A stretch of DNA of 64,000 nucleotides from JADJEI01 sp035328465 (GCA_035328465.1 DAOLIQ010000003.1:20148-84147), one strand, 5' to 3'; shown: positions 46,558-54,962, numbered from the stretch's first letter. Translations and numbers: made by a program. The notes: generated by a model not told the origin, from the letters alone.

Positions 46558-47322
46558 TTATTCTTCAGCATTCAGTTTTTCAAGCATCTGTTTTGAATTA
46601 TTGTTTTCAGGGTCAAGCTCAAGTGCCTTTTCATAATACTCAATTGCCATATCCTTATCGCCTGCAGCAGAATAAGCTTCGGCAAGGCTGTCATAAGCGT
46701 TTGATGACTCAGGATATGCTTCAGCATTTAGTTTGAAAATAGTAATTGCCTCATTCGGCATTCCTGATTTAAGCAGTTCATATCCCAGAGTGTTTAATTC
46801 GCTTTCATCAAAATTATATTCGTTAGAAAAATTTTCTTTCAGATAGTAATATTTTTTTACAGCGTTGTCAATTCCGTTTTCAAATAAAGTAATAAGCAAA
46901 GTATCACCAAGAGCAAGTTTTGGCTCTGAAACGCTTAAAAGTTCAACATCAAAGATCAAAGTTGCTTTTGGAGGAATTAATCCGCGTCCGGTTTCACCAT
47001 AACCAAGTTGATATGGAATTATCAATGTGTATTTGTCGCCGACATTCATCAGTGCAATACCTTCATCCCAGCCTTTGATTACTCTGCCGGTACCAAGTAT
47101 AAATTTAATCGGCTCGCCTCTTCCAATTGACGAATCAAAAATATTTCCGTCTAAAAATTTTCCTGTGTAGTGAACAGCAACTTCTTTCCCAACTTCGGCA
47201 GGAATACCATCACCCTTTTGATGAATAACGTATTTTAATCCACTGGTAGTTGATAGTGTATCCTGTGCGCTGTTTGCTTGATTAAAAAACAGAACTAATA
47301 AAAACGAGATTACTAATTTCAT
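46558..47322 (-). CDS. Exported FKBP-type peptidyl-prolyl isomerase with TPR domain
   Basis: A 254-residue protein. A signal peptide (about 1-19, ending QANSA) is followed by an FKBP domain (about 25-130) with the active-site segments VAVHYTGKFLDGNIFDSS, GTGRVIKGWDEGIALM and IPYQLGYGETGRG. A TPR region follows (about 165-250, ending AIEYYEKALELDPENN). It would assist folding in the periplasm while the TPR binds partners. It starts divergently from polB with an 84-bp gap that must hold both promoters. Confidence 0.92.
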   Translation of the reverse strand: MKLVISFLLVLFFNQANSAQDTLSTTSGLKYVIHQKGDGIPAEVGKEVAVHYTGKFLDGNIFDSSIGRGEPIKFILGTGRVIKGWDEGIALMNVGDKYTLIIPYQLGYGETGRGLIPPKATLIFDVELLSVSEPKLALGDTLLITLFENGIDNAVKKYYYLKENFSNEYNFDESELNTLGYELLKSGMPNEAITIFKLNAEAYPESSNAYDSLAEAYSAAGDKDMAIEYYEKALELDPENNNSKQMLEKLNAEE

Positions 47323-47406
47323 TAAATACCATCCTTAGTTTATTTATTTTCGTTTTAAAGATAAATCATTTTTATAAATTTTAATATTCATAAGTTATAC
47401 TCAAAA

Positions 47407-49548
47407 GTGACCGAATTAAAAATATTCATATTAACAGGTGAATGGGCAGATACACGCGGACAAAATGTGCTTCGTTTTGTTGGTAAATCTCCAGAGGAAA
47501 AATTACCCATCGAAATTGTAATTACAAACAACAAGCCTGTATTCTTTGTGGAAAGATCAAGTGAGCTGCCTTTTACAAATTTATCGTTTAATAGAAAACA
47601 GTTGGGTTTCAAAACATTTTCCGGACAATTGGTTGACGCACTTTATTTTAACTCTCAAAATGAACTAAAGCAATTTTCAGAAAAGTGTGACGAGCAAAAT
47701 ATTTTAACCTATGAATCCGATGTTGATCCTGTAAAAAGATATTTAATGGAAAAACTTGTCAACGCTCAAATTAAAGTCAGCGGAGAGCCGCAAGTCAAAG
47801 ATGATGTTATTAAGTTTATCAATCCCAAAGTTGAACCTTGCGAAGTTAATCCCGATTTCACGATCTGCTCGCTCGATATTGAAACAGGAATGAAAAATAA
47901 TCTTCTTTATTCAATNNNNNNNNNNNNNNNNNNNNNNNNNNNNNNNNNNNNNNNNNNNNNNNNNNNNNNNNNNNNNNNNNNNNNNNNNNNNNNNNNNNNN
48001 NNNNNNNNNNNNNNNAAAAGAAAGGCTGGGGGATATTTTGCTTCAGTCACCGGAAGAATTATTATTGATGGACCTCCAACCTTGCGTGCTTCGTTTTTCA
48101 ATTTTGAAGATTACAAACTCGAAACCGTTGCGCAGGAAATTTTAAAAGAAGGGAAAACTATTACGCCTGATCAAAATAAAGTTGCTGAAATTGAAAGGCT
48201 ATTCTTAGAAGACAAACTAACACTTGCAGAATACAACCTGAACGACTGCATGCTTGTTACAAATATTTTTCAAAAAACAGGATTGATTGAGCTAAGCATT
48301 AAGCGCGCACAGCTTTCCGGGCTGTTAATGGATCAATTGGGAATGATGACTCAGGCATTCGATCATTTTTATCTGCCGCGTTTGCATCGTGCAGGATATG
48401 TTGCACCGAATGTGAAAGATTTGCAAACATCAGATCACGCTGCCGGAGGTTATGTGCTTGACCCCACCCCGGGAATTTATGAAAATGTAGTAGTGCTTGA
48501 TTTTAAAAGCTTGTACCCTTCAATAATTCTTACTTTCAAAATTGATCCGCTTAGCAGATTGCTTTCTGATATCAATACTATCGAAACTCCAAACAGAATT
48601 AAATTTTCTTCAGCAAAGTATTTGCTCCCCCAATTTATAGAGCAGCTAATGAAGCAGAGAACTTTTGCGAAGAAAAAAAATGATAAACAGCTTTCGCAGG
48701 CAATTAAAATATTGATGAACAGTTTTTACGGTGTGATGGGTTCTTACGGCTGCCGCTTCTACCACCCCGATTTACCAACTGCAATTACCGGAACGGGGCA
48801 GTATCTCTTGCTCCAGAGTAAAAATTTTCTTGAACAAAATGAATACAAAGTGGTCTATGGTGATACGGATTCTTTGTTTGTCAAACTAAAAAACAACGAA
48901 GGTGATGATGGAGAAGCAAACGGAAAAAAGATTACAACTCTTCTTAACAAATTCTGGAAACAAAAACTAAAGGACGAATTTAATGTTGAATCCCATCTTG
49001 AAATAGAATATGAAAAATTTTATAAAAAATTTATTATCACTCCTGCAAGAGGCAGTGAAGCCGGCGCAAAAAAAAGATATGCCGGACTAATTGAGAAAAA
49101 TGGCAATCAGCAGGTTGATTTTGTCGGCTTAGAATCTGTGCGTTCGGATTGGACACGACTTGCAAAGGATTTTCAACTTGAACTTTACAATCGTGTTTTC
49201 AATAATATTGAAATTGAAAATTGGCTTCGAGAAATTGTTCAGAAAGTTTACGAAGGCGAGTACGATACAAAGCTTGTTTACAGAAAGCGTTTGAGAAAGG
49301 ATATTGTAGATTACACAAAAAACATTCCGCAGCATGTACGAGCCGCACGCCAGATTAATCAAAGCAGCGGAACAGTTTATTACGTTATTACCAAAAGAGG
49401 TCCGGTACCGATAGAACTAAAGCACACCGATATTGATTATCAGCACTACATCGAAAAACAAATAAAGCCGATCGCTGATTCAATTCTCTCGTTACTCGGT
49501 AAATCATTTGATAATATTGTGCAGTCGGGGCAGCTTAGTTTCTTTTGA
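47407..49548 (+). CDS. polB: DNA polymerase II (family B), interrupted by an assembly gap
   Basis: A family B polymerase close to E. coli Pol II. Before the gap lie the N-terminal domain and Exo I (SLDIETG, D157/E159). After it come GRIIIDGPP, the exonuclease region ending AEYNLNDCMLVT, polymerase motif A (LDFKSLYPSII), motif B (KKKNDKQLSQAIKILMNSFYGVMGS), and motif C (YGDTDSLF). The 100-N placeholder removes the Exo II region, so the translation is incomplete. A repair and restart polymerase with proofreading. GTG start at 47407 is uncertain; no clear Shine-Dalgarno. A terminator follows. Confidence 0.92.
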   Translation: MTELKIFILTGEWADTRGQNVLRFVGKSPEEKLPIEIVITNNKPVFFVERSSELPFTNLSFNRKQLGFKTFSGQLVDALYFNSQNELKQFSEKCDEQNILTYESDVDPVKRYLMEKLVNAQIKVSGEPQVKDDVIKFINPKVEPCEVNPDFTICSLDIETGMKNNLLYSXXXXXXXXXXXXXXXXXXXXXXXXXXXXXXXXXXKRKAGGYFASVTGRIIIDGPPTLRASFFNFEDYKLETVAQEILKEGKTITPDQNKVAEIERLFLEDKLTLAEYNLNDCMLVTNIFQKTGLIELSIKRAQLSGLLMDQLGMMTQAFDHFYLPRLHRAGYVAPNVKDLQTSDHAAGGYVLDPTPGIYENVVVLDFKSLYPSIILTFKIDPLSRLLSDINTIETPNRIKFSSAKYLLPQFIEQLMKQRTFAKKKNDKQLSQAIKILMNSFYGVMGSYGCRFYHPDLPTAITGTGQYLLLQSKNFLEQNEYKVVYGDTDSLFVKLKNNEGDDGEANGKKITTLLNKFWKQKLKDEFNVESHLEIEYEKFYKKFIITPARGSEAGAKKRYAGLIEKNGNQQVDFVGLESVRSDWTRLAKDFQLELYNRVFNNIEIENWLREIVQKVYEGEYDTKLVYRKRLRKDIVDYTKNIPQHVRAARQINQSSGTVYYVITKRGPVPIELKHTDIDYQHYIEKQIKPIADSILSLLGKSFDNIVQSGQLSFF
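47916..48015. other. Assembly gap (100 N)
   Basis: Exactly 100 undetermined bases, the conventional placeholder for a scaffold gap of unknown size. It lies inside polB, between the Exo I and Exo II regions. Both flanks read in the same frame across it. Confidence 1.
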
Positions 49549-49556
49549 TAAAATGG

Positions 49557-49588
49557 AAAGTCCCGCTTTGTTGGCGGGACTTTTTTTT
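49557..49588 (+). terminator. Intrinsic terminator after polB
   Basis: A perfect 10-bp GC-rich stem (49557-49566 with 49574-49583) closes the loop TTTGTTG and is followed by eight T. It begins 8 bp after the polB stop on the + strand. The convergent gene ends at 49605. Confidence 0.93.
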
Positions 49589-49604
49589 GAAGGAGAATAG
49601 AAGA

Positions 49605-50228
49605 TTATCCGACTGTTATTGTGAAAACAGCAGATAATACTCCAACAATCTGATCGTGTAACATAAAATACGCACGGTATTCTCTTCTTTCAGGTCCGTC
49701 AGTCAGATTTGGACGTGTATCAAGGTAGGGGGCTTCTGTATCAAAAGCTAAAAAAGAAAATGATGTTTCAGTTCCTCTTTTGCTTTCAATTTTAATTCCG
49801 TCAAAAATAAGTTTCTTAAAAAATATTTCAACGAAATTTTCACCAGTCACTCTTAATCTTAATACGGGGGAGGCAGTATTAATATCTATAACTGTCTCAT
49901 CCAATTCAATTTGAAGAGTTTCACCAAGTGCAAGCGTGTAATTAGAATTTGCCTTCATACTTTGCACTTGCTTACGAATCCCGTTCTGCCCGGATTCCAT
50001 CGCCTTTCTTTTTATACGTGCATCTTGAGCTGCATTCTTAAAAGCAACCCCTGCCGCAACCTGAGCAGCATAAGCGGTTTTATATGCAGTTATTAACGCA
50101 GTGCCAGCAGCAATCTCCGGTGCACTTAAACCAAGCGAAGCCCCGATGGTAGGGTAATTTAATTCGTAATTGTTAATCCATTCATTAAATGAAGGGATAT
50201 CATCGGGGATATAATCCTTTTTAGCCAT
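49605..50228 (-). CDS. Uncharacterised protein with N-terminal helical and C-terminal beta region
   Basis: A 207-residue protein preceded by an excellent Shine-Dalgarno (AAAGGAGG, 7 bases before ATG). No signal peptide is seen. Residues 1-90 are helical, with an Ala-rich stretch (IAAGTALITAYKTAYAAQVA) and a Lys/Arg-rich segment. Residues about 100-207 alternate as beta strands (FVEIFFKKLIFDG, FMLHDQIVGVLSAVFTI) like an Ig- or fibronectin-type domain. It may belong to a hypothetical family common in environmental Bacteroidota genomes, but I do not recognise it with certainty. It borders the repeat-rich non-coding region. Confidence 0.8.
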   Translation of the reverse strand: MAKKDYIPDDIPSFNEWINNYELNYPTIGASLGLSAPEIAAGTALITAYKTAYAAQVAAGVAFKNAAQDARIKRKAMESGQNGIRKQVQSMKANSNYTLALGETLQIELDETVIDINTASPVLRLRVTGENFVEIFFKKLIFDGIKIESKRGTETSFSFLAFDTEAPYLDTRPNLTDGPERREYRAYFMLHDQIVGVLSAVFTITVG

Positions 50229-50478
50229 GACGGCCTCCTTTTAAATAAGTTGTTAATAAATTTATTTATTCCCACAGCCTGAGGAAGAATATAACCAGAA
50301 CCTCAAACTGCAAACGCAATTTATAAAAATATTAAATATTAATGCAAATAATATTTTACCCCACATAAAATTTTAATAAATACTTTTTAATCGGATAAAA
50401 TATTGAAACAATAAAAAGTTGGTTTAATTAATAGATGCCTACCTGCTTATTCCCGATTAATTATTTACTTATAATATA

Positions 50479-50597
50479 GAAACCTCTGAAAAATTGAAAT
50501 CGAGTAGTCATGCTGAATTCATTTCAGCATCTTTAATGAGATTTTGAAATAAATTCAAAATGACATCCGCTTATAATAATAATTTTTCAGAGGTTTC
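50479..50597. mobile_element. MITE-like inverted-repeat element, copy 1
   Basis: A 119-bp element with perfect 17-bp terminal inverted repeats: GAAACCTCTGAAAAATT at the left and its complement at 50581-50597. Inside are a second inverted pair (GTCAT 50507-50511, ATGAC 50560-50564) and two hairpins (ATGCTGAA-ttcat-TTCAGCAT; ATTTTGAA-ataaa-TTCAAAAT). It is flanked by a perfect 6-bp direct repeat AATATA (50473-50478 and 50598-50603), which looks like a target-site duplication. No coding capacity, so it would depend on a transposase elsewhere. Confidence 0.65.
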
Positions 50598-50622
50598 AAT
50601 ATAGAAGATAGGGTTTAAAAAA

Positions 50623-50895
50623 CAGCGACTGATTGAGTTGCCATCAGTACTGATTGAGGCACCGTCAGTACTGATAGAGGTATGATCAGTACTGATTGAG
50701 AAGTCTTCAGTACTGATCGAAGTATTATCAACACTGATGGAGGTATTTTCAGTACTGATTGAGCTTCCACCAGTACTGATAGAGGCACGCTCAGTACTGA
50801 TAGAGGCATGTTCAGTACTGATAGAGACACCACCAGTACTGATAGCGACATGATCAGTACTGATTAAGATCGCATCAGTACCGATGACGTGTCTG
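50623..50895. repeat. 21-bp tandem repeat array with palindromic core TCAGTACTGA
   Basis: About 13 units at exact 21-bp spacing: unit starts at 50644, 50665, 50686 and on to 50875, with a degenerate unit at 50623. Most units begin TCAGTACTGA, a perfect 10-bp palindrome, followed by an 11-base variable part often AGAGGCAYG-like. There are no unique spacers of CRISPR length. Both strands read Ser-Val-Leu in one frame because of the palindrome. A minus-strand ORF (50615-50851) is open only through most of the array and has no ribosome site. Confidence 0.9.
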
Positions 50896-51093
50896 TCGAC
50901 GCAAAATGGCTGACAAACTGTGCGAATTTTAGCGATTTTCGTGGTTTTGGGTAATTTTTAGGGGGAATAGTTGCGGAGTGGGAAGGAAAAAAATTAAAGA
51001 TTAATATGAGGAAAAAAGTTGTTTAAGACACACAAGAAAAATTTCAAATCAAAGTTCTTATAAAAATACAAAATTGCAAATAAATTATATTTA

Positions 51094-51214
51094 AGAGACT
51101 TCTGAAAAATTCAATGTGTCATTCCTGTGCAAACAGGAATCCATTGATTATTAAGCAGATTCCCGCTTTCGCGAGAATGACAGACAGTTAGAAACCTATT
51201 TTTCAGAAGTCTCT
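51094..51214. mobile_element. MITE-like inverted-repeat element, copy 2
   Basis: A 121-bp element with perfect 17-bp terminal inverted repeats (AGAGACTTCTGAAAAAT; complement at 51198-51214). The ends differ from copy 1 by two bases over 16. The interior has the same plan but different sequence: GTCAT (51118) and ATGAC (51177) bracket two hairpins, ATTCCTG-tgcaaa-CAGGAAT and ATTCCCGC-tttc-GCGAGAAT. A possible 3-bp duplication TAA lies at its edges, weaker than in copy 1. The inner hairpins resemble dispersed bacterial palindromic repeats. Confidence 0.6.
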
Positions 51215-51309
51215 AACCCTTAATTAAACTTAGTAGGAAGATTGCATAAGATTATTTATAGGCATAAATTATTATCAAAAAACTATTAAATTTATAAGGA
51301 GATTTAAAA

Positions 51310-51783
51310 ATGAGTAATTCAAAATATTTACAATTGATTATTTTTTTTACATGTAGTGTCAATTTAATTTCCCAACCGTTAGAAGCAAATAAATTTTTGA
51401 TAGGAACTTGGGTCAATCCAAATATCACAGGAAATAATGAAGTTGGTGACATAAGAGCATTCAGGTTGGCAAGTAATGCTTATATAAATCTTCTAACTTA
51501 TCCCTACTATTATGATACTTTTCTTTGGAACCAAGTCGGTATCACATGGGCACTCAATATAGCAAATAGTACAAATTTAGATTATGCTATTTTTGACTCA
51601 CGTCATTGGATTCAGTCAATATGGTATGAAGCCACGCCAACGGAAACTTTTGATCCGCAAATTGCCCAACAAGTGACGGACTATTACACTTCCTTGGAAC
51701 AAAACTTAAGAAATGCATTATTTGGGTATTATATTAAAGACGAACCTTCTCCCTCATTATTAATCCATCGCATCTATCGGTAG
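51310..51783 (+). CDS. Secreted glycoside hydrolase-like protein, 5' part of a frameshifted gene
   Basis: A 157-codon ORF with a signal peptide (about 1-20, LIIFFTCSVNLISQ) and good Shine-Dalgarno TAAGGAG. It then reads like the first part of a TIM-barrel glycosidase-type domain (IGTWVNPNI, then FGYYIKDEPSPS). The reading frame ends abruptly after LLIHRIYR. Frame 3, open from 51738, continues the sense as INPSHLSVVQQWISHIKNND into the next ORF. The two are one gene, split by a probable one-base loss between about 51738 and 51783. It is either a pseudogene or an assembly error. Confidence 0.75.
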   Translation: MSNSKYLQLIIFFTCSVNLISQPLEANKFLIGTWVNPNITGNNEVGDIRAFRLASNAYINLLTYPYYYDTFLWNQVGITWALNIANSTNLDYAIFDSRHWIQSIWYEATPTETFDPQIAQQVTDYYTSLEQNLRNALFGYYIKDEPSPSLLIHRIYR

Positions 51784-51842
51784 TACAACAATGGATAAGT
51801 CATATAAAAAATAACGATCCAACCAAATATGCATTAATTAAT

Positions 51843-53915
51843 ATGTTGCCAAGTTATGCAATATATTCAAATAATGATCCGGATTTTCAAACTATGGAAG
51901 CTTATGAAGACTATTTAGATGAATATCTCAGCAATGATGATTTTAGACCGAGTATAGTATCCTATGATAATTACTTGCATGCTCAAATTACTAATCCACC
52001 AGCTAAATATTTTTATAATATCAATATTATTAAAGAAAAAGCGCAGGAAAGAATTTGTTGGGGGATCGTTGATATAAAAGCCACAGGAAATCCTAGTTTT
52101 AATCCGGATGAAAGTTATATAAGATTTAGTGTCAATAGTCATCTCGCTTATGGATTTAAAGGAATAATCTACTATTCTTATGAAGATCCATTTGTGATTG
52201 CCATGGTTCAAAATGGAGTCCCCACATATAAATACTATTGGGCGCAAAATTTGAATAAATATATAAAAAACGTAGTTGGTCCTGCTATTATGAAAACTCG
52301 ATATCTAGGAGCAGTACATAAATCAGATTTCAATGATGAGAATGGTAATATTATAGAGAGCTTATTAGAGCCAAATCAATATATAGATTCTGATAATACC
52401 CCAGTTGTATCTGATCTATCTGATCCCAAAAGTTTAGCTGGTATTTTTTATGATTACATATTAAATCTTTCTTATTTATATATTGTTAATAAAGGGTACG
52501 GTGATAATCACGGAAGTATTTCAACAAACATTTTTCTAAGAGGTGATAAGAGAAATAAAGTGTTTAGTACATCCACCATCGGACCCGACTGGGGTTACTA
52601 TCCAATACCTATATCGTTCGATGGTACAAAATCATACTTTAATGTTAGTCTTTTAGCACCAGGGGCAGGCAAATTATTTAAGATAATTGACTACGGTTAT
52701 GGAGCCTGGAATGATAAATATGTTGGTAATTATGGAGATGCTACAAATCATCCAGTACCTGAAGATTACGATGGCGATGGAAAAACTGATTTGTCAGTAA
52801 AAGCAGATAATGGCTATTGGAAAATTGATTATGCGAATAATGGTTTTGGTAGTTGGGACGTTTCACTCCCACAATATGGTGCTTCAGATGCTCACCCTGT
52901 ACCTGAAGATTATGACGGAGATGGTAAAGCGGATCTATCTGTAAAAACTGATGCGGGTAGTTGGTATATCAATTATGCGTATAATGGTTTTACAAATGGT
53001 TGGGATGTGATTTTTTCTGGATATGGAGATGCTACAAATCAACCAGTACCTGAAGATTACGATGGCGATGGAAAAACTGATTTGTCAGTAAAAGCAGATA
53101 ATGGCTATTGGAAAATTGATTATGCGAATAATGGTTTTGGTAGTTGGGACGTTTCACTCCCACAATATGGTGCTTCAGATGCTCACCCTGTACCTGAAGA
53201 TTATGACGGAGATGGTAAAGCGGATCTATCTGTAAAAACTGATGCGGGTAGTTGGTATATCAATTATGCGTATAATGGTTTTACAAATGGTTGGGATGTG
53301 ATTTTTCCTGGGTATGGAGATGCTACAAATCATCCAGTACCTGAAGATTACGATGGCGATGGAAAGGCTGACTTTAGCATTAAATCCGACGGCCAAAATT
53401 GGAAAATTGATTTTTCAAAAAATGGATATGGGATTTGGGATGAAATTAATTGCTTATACGGTGATCAAACTGCGATTCCAGTACCGGCAGATTATAACGG
53501 GGATGGTAAAGCGGATCTATCTGTAAAAACCGATTGGTCAGATTGGTATATAGATTATGCTGGGTACGAAAAAAATTATAAAGATTTGCCTATGAATAGC
53601 GAATCCATGTACAGGAACACTAGTAGAATTCAGGTAGATAATGAAAATAATTTTCCAGAGATTCAAGTTAGTACCTATCCAAATCCTTTCAATTCTGAAA
53701 CCACAATAAATTATATCACACCAAATGCAGATTTTGTAATACTCGATATATTTGATATTCTTGGTAAAAAAGTTGAATCTTTAGTCAATGAATTTCAAAT
53801 GAAAGGATTACATAGAATTACAGTTAATTTCAGTAAACTTTCAAGCGGTATTTATTTTTATGCATTAAGTTATAATAAAAAACATTATCAAGGTAAAATG
53901 ATACATCTTAAATAA
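51843..53915 (+). CDS. Secreted FG-GAP repeat protein with T9SS sorting domain, 3' part of a frameshifted gene
   Basis: 690 codons from the first ATG, though the frame is open from 51738 and continues the previous ORF. Residues 1-270 finish the glycosidase-like domain (GFKGIIYYSYEDPF). Then come about seven repeats of roughly 48 residues (HPVPEDYDGDGKADLSVKTD type, calcium-binding DxDxDG loops of FG-GAP/VCBS repeats). The C-terminal 80 residues have TYPNPFNSETTINYI and end KMIHLK, a type A sorting domain of the type IX secretion system. The protein is probably exported and attached to the cell surface. Two repeats are exactly duplicated in DNA. Confidence 0.85.
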   Translation: MLPSYAIYSNNDPDFQTMEAYEDYLDEYLSNDDFRPSIVSYDNYLHAQITNPPAKYFYNINIIKEKAQERICWGIVDIKATGNPSFNPDESYIRFSVNSHLAYGFKGIIYYSYEDPFVIAMVQNGVPTYKYYWAQNLNKYIKNVVGPAIMKTRYLGAVHKSDFNDENGNIIESLLEPNQYIDSDNTPVVSDLSDPKSLAGIFYDYILNLSYLYIVNKGYGDNHGSISTNIFLRGDKRNKVFSTSTIGPDWGYYPIPISFDGTKSYFNVSLLAPGAGKLFKIIDYGYGAWNDKYVGNYGDATNHPVPEDYDGDGKTDLSVKADNGYWKIDYANNGFGSWDVSLPQYGASDAHPVPEDYDGDGKADLSVKTDAGSWYINYAYNGFTNGWDVIFSGYGDATNQPVPEDYDGDGKTDLSVKADNGYWKIDYANNGFGSWDVSLPQYGASDAHPVPEDYDGDGKADLSVKTDAGSWYINYAYNGFTNGWDVIFPGYGDATNHPVPEDYDGDGKADFSIKSDGQNWKIDFSKNGYGIWDEINCLYGDQTAIPVPADYNGDGKADLSVKTDWSDWYIDYAGYEKNYKDLPMNSESMYRNTSRIQVDNENNFPEIQVSTYPNPFNSETTINYITPNADFVILDIFDILGKKVESLVNEFQMKGLHRITVNFSKLSSGIYFYALSYNKKHYQGKMIHLK
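52731..53312 (+). repeat. 291-bp tandem duplication inside the FG-GAP protein
   Basis: Two adjacent 291-bp units (52731-53021 and 53022-53312) are almost identical over their length; differences seen include catc/caac near the start and ttttctgga/tttcctggg near the end. Each unit encodes 97 residues, two FG-GAP-type repeats. A third partial copy begins at 53313 and diverges after about 60 bp. The near-identity points to recent duplication or gene conversion. Confidence 0.95.
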
Positions 53916-53951
53916 TATCACATTAATTATACTTCAAATAAAGATTATTAA

Positions 53952-54929
53952 TTGAAATATAAAATAGCTGTCAATATCGTTTATAACGCTGCTATCGTTT
54001 TAGCTGCTTTTTTCTTATTCGAAGGCGGGGCGAGAATATTTTTCCCCGATATAAAAATTCCCGGGACACAACAATCTTTGCTAAAAGATGGTGTGTATTA
54101 TGATTCCCAGGGATTAAAACCATATTCATCCGGATTGAGTTCCGATGTGTTAAAACAAGTAGATGACTCCGGGTTTTGGAAATATTCATCCGGTAGAAAA
54201 TCAAAAAATAAAATTTTATTGCTTGGGGATTCCGTTACGATGGGGGTTGGGGTAGAAAATGATTCGACCTTTGCGGGCATACTTAATAATTCCTCTGATA
54301 GCCTCACAATTCTTAACCCTGCTTTAATTGGGTATTCTAGTCACGACTATAAAAATATTATAGAAAAGCTAATTGCAGATAAGAAAAATGTATTAGGGAT
54401 AAAATACATTTTCATCTTCTGGTGTATGAATGATGTCTACTCCAACCTTCCGGTTTCTGATTCGCCTGAAATTGTAAATGATTCTTTTATAAACAAGGTT
54501 ATTATTTTCTTGCGAAATAATTCTCATTTATATCATCTGCTTAAGAGCATTATCTCTGATCGACCAAAAGCTTATTATCTGTATGATAAAAGTTTTTATA
54601 GAACTCAGAATACTCATTTTAGGCAATCATTTAATGACTTGATAGAGATTAGTCATATCGCTGAAGATTACCACTTAGTTGTTGAATTATTTTTCCTGCC
54701 GTATGAATACCAATTGCGGGATAGTAGTTATGAGCAAAGAAATTTCCCGCAAAAGTTATTATCAGAAAACTTAAAGGACACCAAAATAAAAGTACGAGAT
54801 TGTTCTTCTGCTTTCAATATTGACGATGTCGACGAATACTATCTATATGGTGATGGGATCCATTTATCTTATAAAGGTCACAAAGCTATGGCAGAATATA
54901 TTGAAGCAATAAGAAAAAGGATTCAATAA
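53952..54929 (+). CDS. SGNH/GDSL-type hydrolase with N-terminal membrane anchor
   Basis: A 325-residue protein with one N-terminal hydrophobic helix (about 5-25). The SGNH hydrolase domain has block I LLLGDSVTMGVG (nucleophile S94), an FWCMNDVYS block and block V DGIHLS with D301/H304 of the catalytic triad. Such enzymes remove acyl groups from surface polysaccharides or lipids. Start is TTG at 53952, with no clear ribosome site. It follows the T9SS protein by 36 bp. A hairpin terminator lies 38 bp after the stop. The substrate is unknown. Confidence 0.85.
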   Translation: MKYKIAVNIVYNAAIVLAAFFLFEGGARIFFPDIKIPGTQQSLLKDGVYYDSQGLKPYSSGLSSDVLKQVDDSGFWKYSSGRKSKNKILLLGDSVTMGVGVENDSTFAGILNNSSDSLTILNPALIGYSSHDYKNIIEKLIADKKNVLGIKYIFIFWCMNDVYSNLPVSDSPEIVNDSFINKVIIFLRNNSHLYHLLKSIISDRPKAYYLYDKSFYRTQNTHFRQSFNDLIEISHIAEDYHLVVELFFLPYEYQLRDSSYEQRNFPQKLLSENLKDTKIKVRDCSSAFNIDDVDEYYLYGDGIHLSYKGHKAMAEYIEAIRKRIQ

Positions 54930-54962
54930 TTAGGTTTTTTGTTACCATATATGTTTTAAAAT

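Larger units (their letters stand above)
50229..51309. other. Long non-coding region with three repeat structures
   Basis: A 1.08-kb stretch without a convincing gene, unusually long for this compact window. It holds two inverted-repeat elements (50479-50597 and 51094-51214) flanking a 21-bp tandem array (50623-50895). Nothing was recognised in 50229-50472 or in 50896-51093. A promoter for the 51310 gene must lie near its right end, where TAAGGAG precedes the ATG. Confidence 0.8.

Noticed and set aside
50615..50851. Minus-strand 78-codon ORF in the tandem array (SVLxxPL heptads)
   Set aside because: It exists only because a 21-bp unit is a multiple of three, stops inside the array upstream of the ATG, and has no ribosome site. 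Kept as a hypothesis in the array finding, not as a gene.
50623..50895. CRISPR array
   Set aside because: The units are directly tandem at 21 bp with no unique 25-40-bp spacers and no cas genes nearby.
50229..51309. Prophage or insertion sequence at the repeat region
   Set aside because: No transposase, integrase or phage gene is present; only short non-coding elements are seen.
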